From contig OY365817.1 in the NCBI GenBank assembly GCA_959347315.1, forward strand, positions 5,694,731-5,758,730: a stretch of DNA of 64,000 nt, given 5' to 3'. The notes beneath the pieces are model-generated. The model worked only from the letters and a program-made list of their open reading frames with translations. It did no database searches and was not told where the DNA came from. Shown piece after piece: positions 13,101 to 28,100 of the stretch. This DNA comes from Bimastos eiseni (taxonomy: Eukaryota > Annelida > Clitellata > Crassiclitellata > Lumbricidae). Both the position numbers and the translations under genes were made by a program. How positions within the stretch are numbered: the stretch's first letter is position 1; each line of letters begins with the position of its first letter.

Positions 13101-16100
13101 AAGAACAGAACTAAACAACTTTACCATGCTCTGTTTTGTTGGGAACGGCTGTAAGTCTCTTGGATGAGGCAGTTTTGGCAACAAGTCTTCAGCACGGACA
13201 TTTGCCTGTTTTGTAAAAACGACCATTAATACCGTAGGAAAACACAACCAGTGAAGGGATCAAGTTGAAAACTCAAGTTAACAACATATCAAACAATGAT
13301 GAAAACATTCAATTAACTAACATACAGTCGAATATTTAATGATGACATGAAAAAGGAATGGTGCTATAACCATCATCACTATATCTCCATTTATTGTTCT
13401 AAAAATTACAAAGTACACTGTACAAATATGATACAGAGTGAATGCCCAGAATGGACCTCAGTCTAGAGCTGTACCGATTAATCGGGCTAATAATCAAACA
13501 TATTGGCAATATCGGGTATCGGCAACGATAATTGCCGCCGATATTAAAAATTACATTTTTTCCTGTTATAATATTATTAGCAGTCCTTTTAACCCCTTTA
13601 GCATGTAGCACGAGTTGCGTAATCCGTTCCCATAGTGTGCAGCCAGCCCGATGGCAGAGATTGTATGGCTGCTTCAGACCACCCAGTATACGCATTGAGC
13701 TCCTATAAACCGTGGAAGACCATAGATGTTGTGCAGAGTGAGGTACAGTACCTGCTTACTTACACTGGGCAGCTGTTCGTCCCTACTGGCTGCCCACCAG
13801 CAGCAACCACTGACCCCTATTCCAGGCCAAAATGGCATTTCGTCAGGGCGGCTTGTCTGAGGGAGGGAATGGCGTGTTTGATAGAAGAATAAAGTGATTA
13901 TATGTATGAATTCGCTACAAGAGACGTTCCCATCATAATAGTTCAATGTTTGAAGAAAATTACAATGCTCACTCTACTTTTGCATGGTGCGACAGAGACC
14001 CTTTTCCACATGTAACCATACCATTATAGCTGGTTCACCTGGGCATAAGGTTTATCTGACTGATACTAAACACTGTCATACCAACATCTTCTGCTTATCG
14101 CTGTTGTGCAGAATGAGTCCCAGTACATCTTTGGAAAACACAATGAAATAATCGGTTATCGGTATTGGCTATTATAATCCGTATTGGCAAATTAAATAAT
14201 CGGCAATCGACATAATCGGCAAAAAGTGATATTGGTACAGCTCTACCTCAGTCCCACTAATTATTACAGTCATCTATTTGACATCAACTGGCTTGAGAGA
14301 TGAAAAAGGGCCACACACTTTAACATAACAGAAAAAAAGAAACAGAAACTAAAAAGCTCAACTAACGAGAACCAATTCATTCAAGTAAGCAGTCATGCAC
14401 TCGAGGACTGCTTGTTAAGCAGTCCTCGAGTGGGTATTATACGAATATCAGTGGGCGTTATTTTCCAGAAAAATTGTACCATACACTTAAATGAAAATAC
14501 TTCCATGATAATTTCCCTGTATAAGCTATTCAGAATTACTTGACTGAATCTGTAAAAGCAGAAGAAAGTAAATTATGTGCAAATCGATGCATGAATTCGC
14601 AAGTCTGCAGAATTTTTATTATTATTAATCATTATTATTAGAAATGTCATCTCAGACGAGCAAAGAGTGCAGCGGCAATGTCCAGGAGAGGCAGATGGCA
14701 TATTTAGGAGAGGCAGATGGCATATTTAGGAGAGGCAGATGGCATATTTAGGAGAGGCAGATGGCATATTTAGGAGAGGCAGATGGCATATTTAGGAGAG
14801 GCAGATGGCTTATATAATCTCTATTGAAAAGCCACCAAGATCTGCCGGAATAGCTTATCATTATATGAAGATTTATAAAGCACAAGTTAATTAATTATTT
14901 AACACCGAGAACACTACATTTGTAATTATTGAAAAAGTATGAGAGTCTTCTGCAAAGAGTAAGTAGAATTAATCTTGTCATAATTAGATGCCCTCGAAAA
15001 ATATTACAGTAGACAAATAGCGGAAAATAAGTGAATAATACAAAGTAAAACATATGTCATGAGTAATACATTACTAGTATTACATAGGTAATATATTACT
15101 AATATTACATGGGCAATATATTACTAATATTACATGGGTAATACATTACTAATATTACATGGGTAATATATTACCAATATTACATGGGTAGTATATTACT
15201 AGTATGCGACCGCACACAACAATTTTAGACAGACTCAGTTGATTTACTAAACTGTGTATGTCGGAATACATTCAAATGCGCATGCAAAACTACATGTATA
15301 TAAGCAGGTAGGTATGCACGAACTCATGTAAGCACGCACTTAATTCTATAACGACCAGCACTTAGTAAAATGTATGGGAAATCAATAATACTGGTCGTTA
15401 AAGGGTTAAGAACATTTAAATGTAACAACTTCTTATGATCGTTCAATAGTGCTGCATTTGAAGGTTGCTGCTATCTGGTTGGTTGGTTGAAATAGATGTC
15501 GATAGACATAGGTTGACCATATAGTAAGCTGAGCAGTCAAATGTAGCTGCGGAGGAGAAGTCTGCAGAAGACTGTTCCAGGAGCGGATGACTTTACCCGC
15601 CTCGGTTTCATAGTAAAGATGTCAAGACCCAATAGACTGTTAATCTGTATATGCACGTGCTGTATGATTGCAGGCATTCTCATTAAAGAAGATACTTACT
15701 TACTTACTTACAGTCAGACATGCAACACAGATGATTGATGTGAGCGGATTTCTGGAAATGGGCTGCAACGAGTTCAATGATGTTGAAGTGGCTGACACGA
15801 ATAATACTACTGCTACTTTACAGTCAGACATGCAACACAGATGATTGATGTGAGCGGATTTCTGGAAATGGGCAGTGTGCCAAACACATGCAGTGTTATA
15901 CAGACCTACAGCAATTCAGCTCTTTTAAAAGGGTCACATGGCCTAGCATCATCATCAGAGGCAAACACTCTGCCAACCAGTCATGCAGAGACAAAGAAAG
16001 AATCATAAAAACCCAATTGGCTGAATTGATAAACGTATCTTACCTAGAAATGAATAGGGAATAAAATAATATCAAGATGCAACTTCTAATGTTCATTTAC

Positions 16101-19100
16101 CCAAATCACAGAGATCCAAGCTGTGCCATAAATCAGTTGTCAGTTTTCACTAGATTCATTTGTCATGTTATTTCAAACAATTACATCAGGAAAGTGAAAC
16201 ATTGCAAAAAATTGTTAAGCTAACCCTCATCTTGATCTGTCGAGGCAGAAGATATAGATCAAGACAACGTGTAAACCGATCGTGGGCGAAATTGCGATAA
16301 CCGGGAACTTCACGTAAACTGGAATATTTCTGCGGAATAAACGGCAGTCTCCTCTTCGATGGTTCTATTTCTTCCCACTCTTTTCTCTACAACATCAAAT
16401 ACTATTTGAGTATTTTAATCTATCTAAAGAATTTCAATAACTCATTATTAGAGTAATGGGATCATTAACAAAAAAAAGAGGGAAAGTGTGATATGGAAAT
16501 AAAAAGAAGGGTAGCGATAGGTAAAGCTGCAATGAATGGACTGGAAAAGATATGGAAGGACAAACACGTGAGCATAGAAACAAAAAAAAAGGTTAGTGAG
16601 AGCAATGATCTTTCCTACAGTACTATATGGCTGTGAGACATGGACAATGACAAAGAACATGGAGAAAAAGATAAACGCATGCGAAATGTGGATACGGAGG
16701 AAGATGCGGAGAATATCATGGACGAAGAAAAAGACAAATGAAGGGGTGCGTAAGGAGATTGGAGTTGAGAATGATGAAATGTTACAACAAACAGCGTTGA
16801 GAAGGAAGCTGGGGTTCTTCGGGCATGTTAAGCAATCAAATGGATTGGAAAAGAAAGTGATGCTAGTGTGTGGAGAAGGAAGGAAAAAAAGAGAACCAGA
16901 ATGAATGTGGAGGAATTAAGGCATGCAACTTCGGAAAGAAAGAATTGGAGAAGGTTGATCATGGCAATCGCTAGAGTTCACTGAACTGACAGCACAAGTT
17001 AACATTATGAGAAATATCAATCAATTGGGATCCACAGAATCCAAAAAAGCAGCTCAATAATAATAACGATAATAATAATAACATGTGACTTTAGAGGCCA
17101 GCTGTTGAACAACAATCGTCGTCACAATCATTAGAGTCACTGCATTTGACCTGCTGAGCGCCGAGGTTCATTGCAAGTGAATACAGATCTTACACGACAA
17201 TCATCATTTCAGTTCAACTGCTCTCTCGTGATCTTCTCAGACGTTACAGATTAGTAGAAAAGAGAAGAACGAAGATTGCAGAAACTGAATCATATCCATG
17301 CTTACCTCCTTCTCATCAAATAGATACTCTGGCGGTGGATTGTACGACTCTGCATGACCCGGCAGACGCATCTTTGGTGCTGGTATGTACTGTCGATATC
17401 TTCGTGTGGTTTCAGACTGACAATTCAACATATTTAACTAAAGTCACATGAAGAAAACACTTTTATGCATGCCTGTACACATGTAAGTTAAGAATGTTAA
17501 GAGATATGATCCACTTAATATAGAAAGTACCTTTCAAACGCACAGCACTCATGACTACAAATTATCTAACAACTGCATCCTATGGCACTTATCAAATGTT
17601 TTCTGAACAGAGTCAAATGCAATAGTAGGTATGTTCAGTAATTCCAGACTTCCATGAAAAAGACCCACACACAGAAGCGCATAATCTGTAGATCTCTCTC
17701 CATGACCAAAACAATGAAACAATTGTCAGTGAGACTGGAATCTCACAGAGTACATTGATGTATCGCAGGTCCAACCTAGGACGAGAAACTTCAACTCAAT
17801 CACCTGTTCAAACCAATAAGAGTTGTGTGGCACAAATGCGCCATACAGATGACTTCTATGGTGACACCATCCTTAATAATGCTGAACACATCAATCAGTG
17901 ATCGTCTCAAGTGAAATCAGTCAGAATAATAATCCACAAGCAAGCCAGGTCAAAGTCTAATAGATTAGAGAGAAGAGAAGTCAGGATATGCATGGTTAAG
18001 ATATACATAAGTCTCAATTCAGACCTGAACATTGATGAACTGAACTGGGCAAAGTCTATACTACTTTTCAAAGAAAGGACAACAGCAGAGTTCCCAAGTG
18101 ATGCCAACAGTCTTTTTAGGCAGTCTTTTAAATTCTTATATAGTCAAAAAAGTCATGGAAGAAAAAAGTGCTCTGCAACAGAAATGGGACATATAACATA
18201 TTTTTCATGAAAGCAAAATTCAGCCAAATAATAACAATATCATTGTTGCGTTGCTTGCAGCCTTCATTTCAGTTACAAACCTCACTATCATTAGACCACA
18301 GCTGATAGAATGTTGGCACTTTCTCATCCAGTTCCTCTTCATCAGATTCGCCATCTTTTCCTTCCTCTGACATTTTCATCCGACCTGATTTTATAGCATC
18401 TACCATTTGTCCCACCTGCAAAAGAAGACAACACAATCACACGATTCTACGTACCATTGCATCAGCTTGAGTTCACATGAACCACTTAGGTCTTGATCGG
18501 CTCTAATAAGAGTCACAACTGTTAGTAAACTGGTCCTTTTTATGGCATAAAGTTGATGGCCATAACAAGTGAATCATCAAATGAAACATTGTTTAAGTTT
18601 AATTAGATTTCCCAAATCATGTTATTGATGATATAACATGAATCATATTCCAAATAGGATGATCTGAGTTATGATAGCAAAGGACATGTCTACGACCCTG
18701 TCGTCTGAGAGCATGATCGTATCAGCCTGGTGGTTTTTAAAACTAAAACATGTAACTATTGTTTTACTTTATAGTTAAGACGTTTATTACAATTAATAGT
18801 AAATAAGTAAAATACTCATACTCATACTGATTGTTATCCAAATTTATTATACTAAAGTTATGGTTACATAATTCCTACAGTAGGCCTATAGTTATATATT
18901 TATTTTAATGTTACAATTACATTTTATGTCATAATAATAATAAGAGTGCACCACTGGCACAATTTCAGTGGTGGTCCGCAAGCTAGACACAAAATTTTTA
19001 AGTGGTCCTTGAGACTCACAAGGTTGACAACTGGCAGCACAGCAACCTATAGATACAGGGAAGCTGCTTTTAAGGAAGTGCTAAACCAGGCAGAGGAAAC

Positions 19101-22100
19101 TATAATGCCAAGTCCCAAGCCCAGTTGAAAGGAGGAGGATTGGGGCACGAGGTTGGCAACCTCACCCCCATAAAAACAAAATCGACCGCTACAGAAACAA
19201 TAAGAGGACACCATTCTGGTACACTAAGGCAGAAAAGAGACGACTTACCATCAAACGGACGCATGAAGGAGCCAGGCAAATGCCGAAAGGAAACCCGAAT
19301 CCTGACAAGTCAGATCTTCAATGCCAAAACACTCACTAATATCGAAACTTGGAACGTTCGAGCGCTGTTTCAGTGCGGAAAGACGGACCAAGTATTCGAG
19401 AAAATGAAAACATATCGGCTAGACAAACTGGGAATCAGTGAAATGAGAAGGTCAGGACATGAAAAAATCACTTGTGCAGATACAAAAAATTGTACGCAGG
19501 ACACCAAGAACACCATACCCATGGAGTGGGTTTCATGCCTGGGAAGGAGGCATGTCTGGCTCTGGCGGAGTGGAATCCGATTAGTGAGCGCATTATCACA
19601 GCCAGATTTCACACAAAGCATGCAAAGGTCACTATATAGTACAGATTTACGCCCCAACAGAAGTTGTGCCTGAGGATAATACCTATCTTATCATCGGCGC
19701 CTCTATGCAGAGCACAATTGACGAGATCACAAATGTCGCAGCTTGTGCCTCTTCTAATAATCTTAAACTCAACCACTGCAAGACAAGGCAAATGATGATC
19801 CATCGTCGTGGGGGAGCTGCGAGAGGCTGTGCAAAGTGTGACATCAATGAACATCCTAACAGTCAACATGAAGGCCATCATCCATGTCAACAATATACTA
19901 GCGACCTGCTCGCGGTCGCTTTTTGCCCTGCAAGAGCTCAGGACCCATGGGCTGCCAACTCATGCCCTTCACGTTGTATCCAGGGCAACAACAGTGGCGA
20001 AGCTCATGTACGGCACCCCCGCCTGGTGGGGCTACGCGCCAGCAAGCGACCGTACACGAATAGAGAAATTCCTCTGCCGTATGAAGAGAGCAGCCTACTT
20101 GCTGGAAGGATCTGATGATGCCGAGACGATGGTGCGGACAGCCGAAGAAGGTCTCCTGCGATCGGTGTGACAAGAAGTACACATGCTTACGTTCGGTATT
20201 CCCACCAGTCGCTAAAAGTCGTTACGATCTTAGATCTAGGCCACATAAATTTAGACTTCCTCTTAAAGATGACAAGAACTTCATCCCTCAAGTCCTAAAC
20301 AGAACTCTCATGTAGAATCTCCTAACGAATTCTCTTTATTATAATAATTTATTGTAATATTATCTAAAACTCGATTGAATCAGACTCTGGTACTAAACAA
20401 CTAGCATATTGTAATGGTTTGCGGTGTGACATTCCATGTATATCAATAAGTGAATATTTATTTATTAGGAATAAGACAACTTTTACAACCAGTTGGAGAG
20501 CGTAGTCAACGACATCCCAAGTTATGACATCAAAACTGTGATGGGAGACTTCAATGTGAAGATAGATGGAGACAGGAGGGTTTTGGTCAGAATGATTGGC
20601 CCACACGGCTCTGCAGAAGAGACAAACAACAATGGAGAAAGACTACTGGCATGGACAAGAGCTGGAGGATTCATTGTATGAAACACTTTCTTTAAGCACA
20701 AAAGGATACACAAAACTACGCTTCTGATTGAAAAGATAATGGTCTCATAATAGGAACAATCAAGATTAGACTAAAGAAGCAGAGGGTGACGGGACCAAGA
20801 AAACCATTTGCTACAGAATACCTAAAGAATGCAGAGACATCAAAAAGGTTCTACTTGGAGACCAAGAACAGGTTTGAGAAGCTGGAACACACCACAGAGG
20901 AGAAATGGGAGATGTTCATACAAACCATCAAAGATAGTGCAGAGAAGACAATCGGACGAAGGAGAGGTACATACAAGGAAAGATGGAGCAGGAGAGAAAT
21001 ATGGGAACTGATCGACAAAAGAAGATAGACCAAGGCTAAAAGAAACTGTTCAATAAACGAATAACAATGAGCTGAGAGAAACATAGAATACAGTCAAGTC
21101 AATTGCAGGGTTAAACGAAAATGCAGAAAGGTAAAAAGGAAATGGATTAAGGAAAGAGGAGAAGAGGCACAGTATGCGGCAAACCGAATGATATCAAGAC
21201 CCTTTACAGGATCGTACACGAACTCACGGGCTCAGCGAACATCAACGACATTCTCGTCAAGAGTAAAGATGGGCGTATACTAACAACGGAAGAGGAAGAG
21301 GCGAAGAGATGGATCGAGCACTTCGGTGAGGTTCTGAACCAAGCGACGCCAGAAAGCACATTTGACTTTGAGGTTGAAATCGATGTTCCACAGCTAGATA
21401 TCACACTGGAGGAGATTTCCAATCGTGAAGTTGCCGAAGCAATACACTCACTGAAAACAACAAAGCTTCCGGCCTGGATGAGATAACGGCAGAGCTGCTC
21501 AAGCATGGAGGAGAGGTAGTAACACAAGAACTCACACGCCTGTTCAACCTTATTGGAGAGAAGAGAATGTACCAAGCGAATGGAGAGATGGAATTGTCAT
21601 AAAGTTACAGAAAAAAGGGGCTTTGAACGACTGTAATAATTGGAGAGGAATAACATTGTTGTCCGTACCAGGGAAAACCTTCTGCAACATATTGCCTAAT
21701 CGCCTAAAAACTGAAATTGATCAAACACTCAGGGAGGAACAAGCTGGCTTCCGAAACGGTAGATCATATAATGAACAAATTTTCATGCTTTGGAATATAA
21801 TCGAACAAAGTCGGTAATTCAACACAAAACTCCAAGTCTATTTTGTTGACGGCAGGAAGGCTTTTGATAGCATACATTACACAGAGATTCCCTCTGGAAG
21901 ATAGTGAGAACATATGGTGTACCGAACAAATATATTAACATCTTCAAAGCCTTGTACCTTAACTCCAGATGCTGCATAAGGGTGAAAAATGGAAACACAT
22001 GTATGTTTGACATCTTGACAGGAGTCCGACAAGGATGTTTTCTGTCTGCCTTACTATTTATCATCATTATGGACTTCATAATGACAAGAGCAATGGACAA

Positions 22101-25100
22101 ACCTAACTTTTGCATAAAATGGAATCAGACTAGGCTAATGGATCTGGACTTTGCAGATGATGCTGCATTGCTAGGAGGGTCATACAGAGACCTGCAGCGG
22201 ATAACATAACTTATTTGAGATGGGGAAAACAGGTTGGACTATGCATAAATAGCAGCAAGACAAAAAACCATGAACATCGGAGGTCAACAGCACTAGGACA
22301 TCGTCGTCGGTCAACAGATCATCGAATTTGTTGAAGATTTCTCATATTTGGGGAGTGTCATTTCAAACGAGGGAGATGCAGAGGTGGATGTAAGAACCAG
22401 AATAAATAAGGCTGCAGCTTTGTTCCAAAGACTGTGCAATGTATGGACACTAAGGACCATCAAACTAAAAACCAAAATACATCTATACAGATCAATTGTG
22501 ATACCAACGTTGAGATGTGCAAGTGAAATATGGAAGGAAACTGCAAGAATCTCACACAAACTGAATGAATGTTTTTCATCAAAGATATCTTCAAACATTT
22601 TGGGCATATCATGGAGGGATCATATTATGAATGAGGAGGTTCTAAAGGCTGGCAAAGGTGGGGAAGATGGACAAGATCGTCAGACGGAGGAGAAGAAGAA
22701 TGGCCGGACACATTTTGCGGTTACCACCACAGCGCCCGGCAAAGACGGCAATGGGATGGATGCCGAAAAATAGAAAGAGGAGCAGAAGAATGCTGATGAA
22801 AACCTGGAGGAGCACCTTTAGACAAGACTTGAAGGAGATGGGAATCGACTGAGAAGACGCGGAAAAGACTGCTAAAGATCGTACAGGATGGAGAGCTCTT
22901 GGCCAATGTTCCAAGAGGAGCAGGAGGAACTAAGTCTAAGTAAGTCACATCCTGAGCACGTTAATCAAAACTAGCGTCTTTTTAAGGCAGGTAAAATACA
23001 ATCAGTAACAAAGTAATCATCCAGTTTCTTTTTAGATTTGATCATTTAAATAATTCGACTCATAGCTTCACCTCTCATATGAATATTCAAATCGCAACAA
23101 AAAATTGTCCTTGTGCACCATGGAAGTGGGCATACAGATTACCATGATCGTGTATGAAAATAAACGAGCAAAGTATTATAGTAACCTACCATGCCTATTA
23201 TTGTCTAGCACTGCCTACATCACATTTAACCGTCAACGCTTCTATGAGTTACAACTACAGCGTGAACTGGTATTTGAAATTTGAATGTTGCTTAATAATT
23301 TACATGTACTTACAATGATAGATAAATCAAATACAATTTAAGAAAAAGTAAAAATACTTGCTTAGTTAATAAAATTATAAAATATTACAGAATATAAATA
23401 TTGTAGAGCCTAGTACAACAACTGTAAGATGTGTATTGTCACCTTGATTCTTTTGATGATTTCGGGTGGTGCCTTTTTCATATCCTCCTGCTCCCTCTGG
23501 TGTGAAAAACTAGCTATGCCACTGCTTAGAATTAGAGCTGTGGTTTCCACAGAAGGAAAAGTTGAGTCAAGAGAAATTTACTGAAAATCAATTTGAAGCC
23601 TCACAGTTTTAGTAGGCCATCATCTGCAGATATAACTGACTTGAGGCTGTATGTAATCTTGCAGAACCAGTGTTACCAATGGAACATTATAAGAAGAGCT
23701 TTTCTTTGATTCTTATGCATCTGAAACTGACCTTTCTGCGTTCAAAGAGTGATGGTATGAAACTTCTTTTCTGATCAGGATGATTTGTCACTGGATGAAT
23801 CATTGTCTCACACGTAAAAAAGTCAATTGCCGGCTAAACACAAATGCCAACAACAAACGCTATTACTCAGGCGAAACATAGCAGACAACAAACGCTATTA
23901 CTCAACAAAACATAGCAGACAACAAATGCTATTACTCAGACAAACCACAGCAGACAACAAACGCTATTACTCAGACAAAACATAGCAGACAACAAACGCT
24001 ATTACTCAGGCAAAACATAGCAGACGTTTTTAACAACATTCCTTGAGTTTCAAATGAAATTTGGTCTCTGAACATTTGTACAATGCACTCATAATAATTA
24101 AATAATTCGTTGGAGGATTAGGAAAGCATTACATGAAAATCTTCTATTATATGGAATACGAGTACCGTAACAGCCATACAGATGAGCAAAGGGTCTCTCT
24201 AAGATTTCAGCAAATGTCATTTGATGAATATCAAACAGTGTATTTTACTATCTGACTACATCAAATGTTTAATCCTAAATCAAGCTATAAACAAAAATAG
24301 CAGAATCCAACAGCCAGCATAACACATGCACACACACGCACTAAGAAAAGGAAATGAAGTGGTTTGCTAATTCTATGAATCAAAGCAACAATAGAGTTCA
24401 CCACCTCATATGGATCGATGCTAATTCTATGAATCAAAGCAACAACAGAGTTCACCACCTCATATGGATCGATGCTAATTCTATGAATCAAAGCAACAAT
24501 AGAGTTCACCACCTCATATGGATCGATGCTCGACTCTGTGTATCGTCCTTTCACGATATTCTCAACTAAATTGACTTGTTCATCAGTCAGAACAACATCC
24601 TGTCCGGTTGCTGGGTCTTTGACTGTGCGCCTAAAACATCGTAATCAGGATATGTTCAAACTCAAGCAAGAGCTACTCAACAGAACACACAAAAATCTGC
24701 TTAAAATCACCATAGAACATCAAATGTTACAAACAGAATCCATTCTAATCCAAGAGCTACTCAACAGAACATACAAAAATCTGCTTAAAATCACCATAGA
24801 ACATCAGATGTTACAAACACAATCCATTCTAATCCAAGAGCTACTCAACTGAACACACAAAAATCTGCTTAAAATCACCATAGAACATCAGATGTTACAA
24901 ACAGAATCCATTCTAATCCCTGAGCTACTCAACAGAACACACAAAAATCTGCTTCTGTCACATAGCAGAAGAAAATTATTCAAAAGAAGGTAAAATTACA
25001 ATGCAGATTGTATACTAACCAATAGTCTGGATTATCGTTCTTCTCCAGAAATTCATCAATTTCATCTCCTTTCTTTGACTTTGCAATCTTTTTGCCAAGT

Positions 25101-28100
25101 ACATCATAGCCAACATGGTCATACTCGTCATACCACTTGAGTGGTACGTTTCCAATTGTGTTACGAACATCCTATCAAAAAGTGATGTAAAAAAATCATC
25201 AACAAATTATCACAAATCAACCTTGTCCAACAACAGCAGACAAAAAATTTTGGACAAAATCTTAATATATTTAAATTGCAGTTCCTGAGATTCCGATTTT
25301 CTTGATATGAAACAGCATGATACATGAAGAGTTTGCCGAATGAAGTTCTCTGTGCAACAAGGGATTATGATAAGAACCAAAATGTTATTCTAAAAGATAG
25401 TTAACGCAGTTGGATAAGTATTAAACATGTAGGCTCAGAGAAGTTCAAGCCTGAATGCATATGGGATCTATTCTGCTAATGTGCTAATTGTATGCTAGGT
25501 GATATTTGATAATGTTCTGACCTATTAAAATGGATTCAGCCAACAAAAAAGCCCTATTTCCTGACAACACCAAGCATTTAAAATCTCGGAGAAGTAAGGA
25601 CATTGAGTGGTACGTTTCCAATTGTGTTACAAGAGGTGTAGCTTGGATGCCATGCTACCTCGGACCGCCATCAACGATTGTTCTTATGTGAATTAAATAT
25701 AGACTGTTCTAAAGGATCCTGGGGCGAGTCAAGCGTACATATGCAAGTTGGAAGTGTAAAAAATAGAACACATGCGTGAACAGAAGGGGGCCAATTTTTC
25801 AGAACTCCTGCATACAAGCTAAATGAATGGCCCTTATCCTGGTTGTTGTTAGGGTTGTTAATACAGTTTTTTGGGACAAACCGTTTACCTGATTTAAAAA
25901 ACCGGTTACAGGTTTTCATTGGTGTTCTTAAAAAAATATTTTAACACAACTGTGGACGTTATATTACGTATAACATGTCGCAAATAGCAATGTATCAACA
26001 AAGTTGTCCCACACATTAAACTTATTAATGTGACTAGCCATGTTGTAAAGCACCAGCTAAATTTATTTAAATGTTGCTTAAATGTTAATTTAAGGTACTA
26101 GGCCTACTTATTTTGAACGGTAGAGCTATTCATGAACACATTTAAAGTTGACCGGCTTGACAATCCTTTGTTTACACATAATGGTTCAGCCATCTCTCCT
26201 GCTCATTAATTATTTGGCGCCACTGTGTTCATCGCAATTGCTTAGCCTATCGCAATCAGGCCCGTAGCCAATTAGGCCACACCCACCTAATGATTGATGT
26301 GACATTCTGTTAAGTTGAGCGGCTCACCCAACAGACAATCCCTAATTAATCCGCTCCGTGCCTATACCATCCTTCAGCCCAGACCTGACCTTTCACTCAT
26401 TATTTGCTGTTAATTAAGGCCTACAGGCCATATTGCATCATGCGTGAAATAAACGAAAACACACAAATAAAAGAAACAATTCATTAATTCATTTTCATAT
26501 TTCAATGCAATAATAATAAAGAAAATAAATTAATTCGAGTACCGGTTTGCAAATGTCAAAAACCGGTTACCGTTTTAAAAACCAGTAACCTGGTTATCCG
26601 GTTACCGTTTCACATCCCTAGTTGTTGCACAATAATCAAAATCATGCACACTCACATAAGTACTGTATTTTCCTGACGCGGTTTTTACATGAGCATCAAC
26701 GAGAATTGAAAGTCAAAATAACCTGTCTGATCATTAATCTTGGCCACTACTGAAACAATTTTAAATCACATTAACTGAACATGAAACTATGCTCGCAATA
26801 GCTTTCATGTTGACAGATAAATACCGAAAGCGTTACCTATTTATTTAAAAATGGCTAAACTAGCAACAATTTTCCTAATCATAGAGATCAACATATAAGA
26901 AAATTAAAATCCATTCTACAAATTATTTTCATATCAGAACAAGTGTGATGTGTGATCAGACAAAATAATTCATTCTTTCTATTATTATTACTTATGCTTC
27001 TCTATCTATTAGCACTTAGTTCAATATTTGTTTGAAGCACAGCACACATACAACCACACATGTGATATTTCAGAAAGAACCTTGATAGAATTGTTGGCCA
27101 TCTGGGACTACGTGTAAGAATCTCTTTTAGTCGGTCGTAAAGTCCAGACCGGTTTTCCGACTAGAGAACTAGACCAGCATGTATGGAGATTTTTGGAGAC
27201 ACCTAAGTCCTCTAACACCCGACTAGTGCTAGTCCACCTGGCAGGCAGGCGTAAATTCACTAGTCAGGCTTAGTGAAGCAGAATGGCAGCTGCCGTCTCA
27301 ATTGGTCCACTTCGACGAAATTTCAGACTTCAAGGAGGATTTAAGAGAGATCATAGTTCACTTTGCTATTGTCGGACGATAAACTTAATTATGTTCTTCA
27401 TTTTTGCTGTCACAAAATGATAATAATAACGGTGATCTTTGTTTAATCCGGAGTTTTAACACTGGTTGACACATACATGTATCGCATCACCGAACACACG
27501 GCCTTTAGCTTGCAATGGTCAAGCTAACTTTTCCCAAATGCAAGTTAAATAATTTAGCTGAGTAAAGCAATCTTAATCTATGCATAGTAATTTTTGCGGA
27601 GGAGTAATATTACGATAACAGTGACATTTGTGTTTTAACAAAATCATCTGTTAATTAAGACAATGAGCATAATAAATTTCTTTGCCAGATCAAGTCCGAA
27701 AATTGCCTATAAATAGGTTGCGCAACTAGCCATAATCGCGTGAGTCATTGATGCAGGGTTTTCTCTGACTAGCAAGTTTGGGACCAACAGATCGTTCATA
27801 CACGCCATATTCCCGTAGACTCAAAAATCAGCCTACAAAGTCCGTCTTCAGGTCCAAAATCCGCCATATACGTGGGTCCAGAATAAAGCTGTACCAATTA
27901 CTCGGCCGGCCGATTATAGAGATATCAACAAGATAATCGGCGCCGATATTAAAAATAATTTTTTATGTGATAATATTTTCAGTCTATAAAAGCAAAATGA
28001 AGACAGCAAAATCAATGGGTCAGTAAAGAACGGCATTTCGTTCCATTCCCATACCGTGTCGTCGAGCCAATGACTTCTTCAGACTAGTGATGAGACCACC

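Noticed and set aside
14684..15205. Regular short repeats that might suggest a CRISPR array
   Set aside because: The units are contiguous without unique spacers, in an animal intron: minisatellites.
23444..23504. A possible extra BOP1 exon ([18 protein letters not shown]) with AG/GT borders
   Set aside because: BOP1 relatives join exon 5 directly to [11 protein letters not shown]. The segment lies just inside a hAT-like terminus (CAGTGGCATAGCTAG on the minus strand) and resembles hAT end sequence, so it is probably transposon DNA.
24285..24554. 89-aa open frame with three SIDPYE repeats as a separate gene
   Set aside because: It is the end of BOP1 exon 4 plus its duplicated exon-intron boundary, reported as a splice-donor repeat instead.
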